Source: Pseudomonadota bacterium (GTDB lineage: Bacteria > Pseudomonadota > Alphaproteobacteria > Rhizobiales > Hyphomicrobiaceae). From it: a stretch of 6,341 bases of DNA. The notes beneath the pieces were generated by a model, which saw only the letters and a program-made list of their open reading frames with translations, did not search any database and was not told the DNA's origin. This document shows positions 5,885 through 6,341 of the stretch, one piece after another (positions within the stretch are counted from its first letter, which is position 1; every line of letters begins with the position of its first letter). A program made the translations under genes and the position numbers. The DNA is taken from positions 1 to 6,341 of the forward strand of contig JAEVZQ010000398.1 of NCBI GenBank assembly GCA_023392135.1, read 5' to 3'.

Positions 5885-6341
5885 ATGATCCAGAGCCCTG
5901 AGATGCTCGACTACGAACTCTACTACTGGTCCGTGCCCTTCCGCGGTCAGTTCGTGCGCGCTGTCCTGGCCTACGCCGAAAAGACCTGGACGGAAGCAGG
6001 CGACGCAGCGATCTCAAAGCTGATGGACGGTCCGTTGAGCCACATGCCGATCCCTTTCATGGGCCCGCCCGTCCTGATTGATAAAAAGGCAGACTTCGCC
6101 ATTGCCGAGATGCCGGCCATTATCCTTTATCTGGGCGAGACGCTGGACCTCATGCCCGCCACCGCTGCCCTGCGCGCCACGACCATGAAGATCATCAACG
6201 ACGCCAACGATGTGATCGACGACATCACGCTGGATGGCGGACGCGCGATGTGGACGAGAAAACGCTGGCAGGAGTTCATCCCGCGCCTGAAGAAGTGGAT
6301 GTCGTTATGGGAAGAGACGGGCCGCCGACATGGTCTGAAGG
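5885..6341 (+). CDS. Glutathione S-transferase-like protein, partial at 3' end
   Basis: The frame stays open to the right edge, giving 152 residues from ATG at 5885. LYYWSVPFRGQFVRAVLAYA (12-31) fits the first strand and helix of the GST thioredoxin-like domain, with Tyr13/Tyr14 placed like the catalytic Tyr of Tyr-type GSTs. MPIPFMGPPVL (54-64) holds the cis-proline (Pro62), and AEMPAIILYLGETLDLMPA (74-92) fits the glutathione-contacting segment. That segment usually reads E/Q-S and here is Glu75-Met76. The helical C-domain then begins with TMKIINDANDVIDDITLDG. The expected role is a cytosolic glutathione conjugation or detoxification enzyme. The start is uncertain. ATG at 5903 (MLDYELYYW) is a tight fit to the domain. 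ATG at 5795 has a good ribosome site (GAGGTGA eight bases upstream) but adds 30 residues resembling a signal peptide. It points away from the transporter operon, so a functional link is not implied. Confidence 0.85.
   Translation, partial: MIQSPEMLDYELYYWSVPFRGQFVRAVLAYAEKTWTEAGDAAISKLMDGPLSHMPIPFMGPPVLIDKKADFAIAEMPAIILYLGETLDLMPATAALRATTMKIINDANDVIDDITLDGGRAMWTRKRWQEFIPRLKKWMSLWEETGRRHGLK

Noticed and set aside
5290..5901. A 203-codon plus-strand open frame in the intergenic stretch
   Set aside because: It starts in the AT-rich promoter patch, has no ribosome site or motif, and overlaps the GST-like gene out of frame.

Overview
The window reads as a piece of a GC-rich proteobacterial chromosome. 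An alphaproteobacterium of the Bradyrhizobium/Rhodopseudomonas type is my best guess. This is inferred from gene content, base composition and amino-acid style; no marker gene is present.

Layout. From about 5350 down to base 1, everything recognisable lies on the minus strand and looks like one transcription unit. In order of transcription it holds: a likely promoter (5322-5350); a secreted solute-binding protein of the polar amino-acid type (4395-5240); a 162-base gap with a strong 10-bp stem-loop; two HisM/GlnP-type permeases (3576-4232 and 2919-3566); their GlnQ/HisP-type ATPase (2121-2929); a class III (CaiB/BaiF) CoA-transferase (825-2060); and a thiolase-fold protein (1-825) that leaves the window at its 3' end. 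The permease-permease, permease-ATPase and CoA-transferase-thiolase junctions are all tight or overlapping. On the plus strand, after a 644-base stretch without a recognisable gene, a glutathione S-transferase-like gene starts near 5885 and runs off the right edge.

How the genes may work together. The first four minus-strand genes supply every part of one ABC importer for a small amino-acid-like or carboxylate solute. The next two are CoA enzymes: one would load a carboxylate onto CoA, and the other belongs to the thiolase fold. The economical reading is a capture-import-CoA activation-chain processing unit for one carboxylic substrate. The substrate cannot be told from the sequence.

Two points stand out. 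The ATPase is split by a single-base deletion next to base 2741; putting one G back gives a complete 269-residue protein. The thiolase-like protein has glycine where classical thiolases carry the catalytic cysteine, as in the Ltp-type thiolase-fold proteins, so it is probably not an ordinary thiolase.
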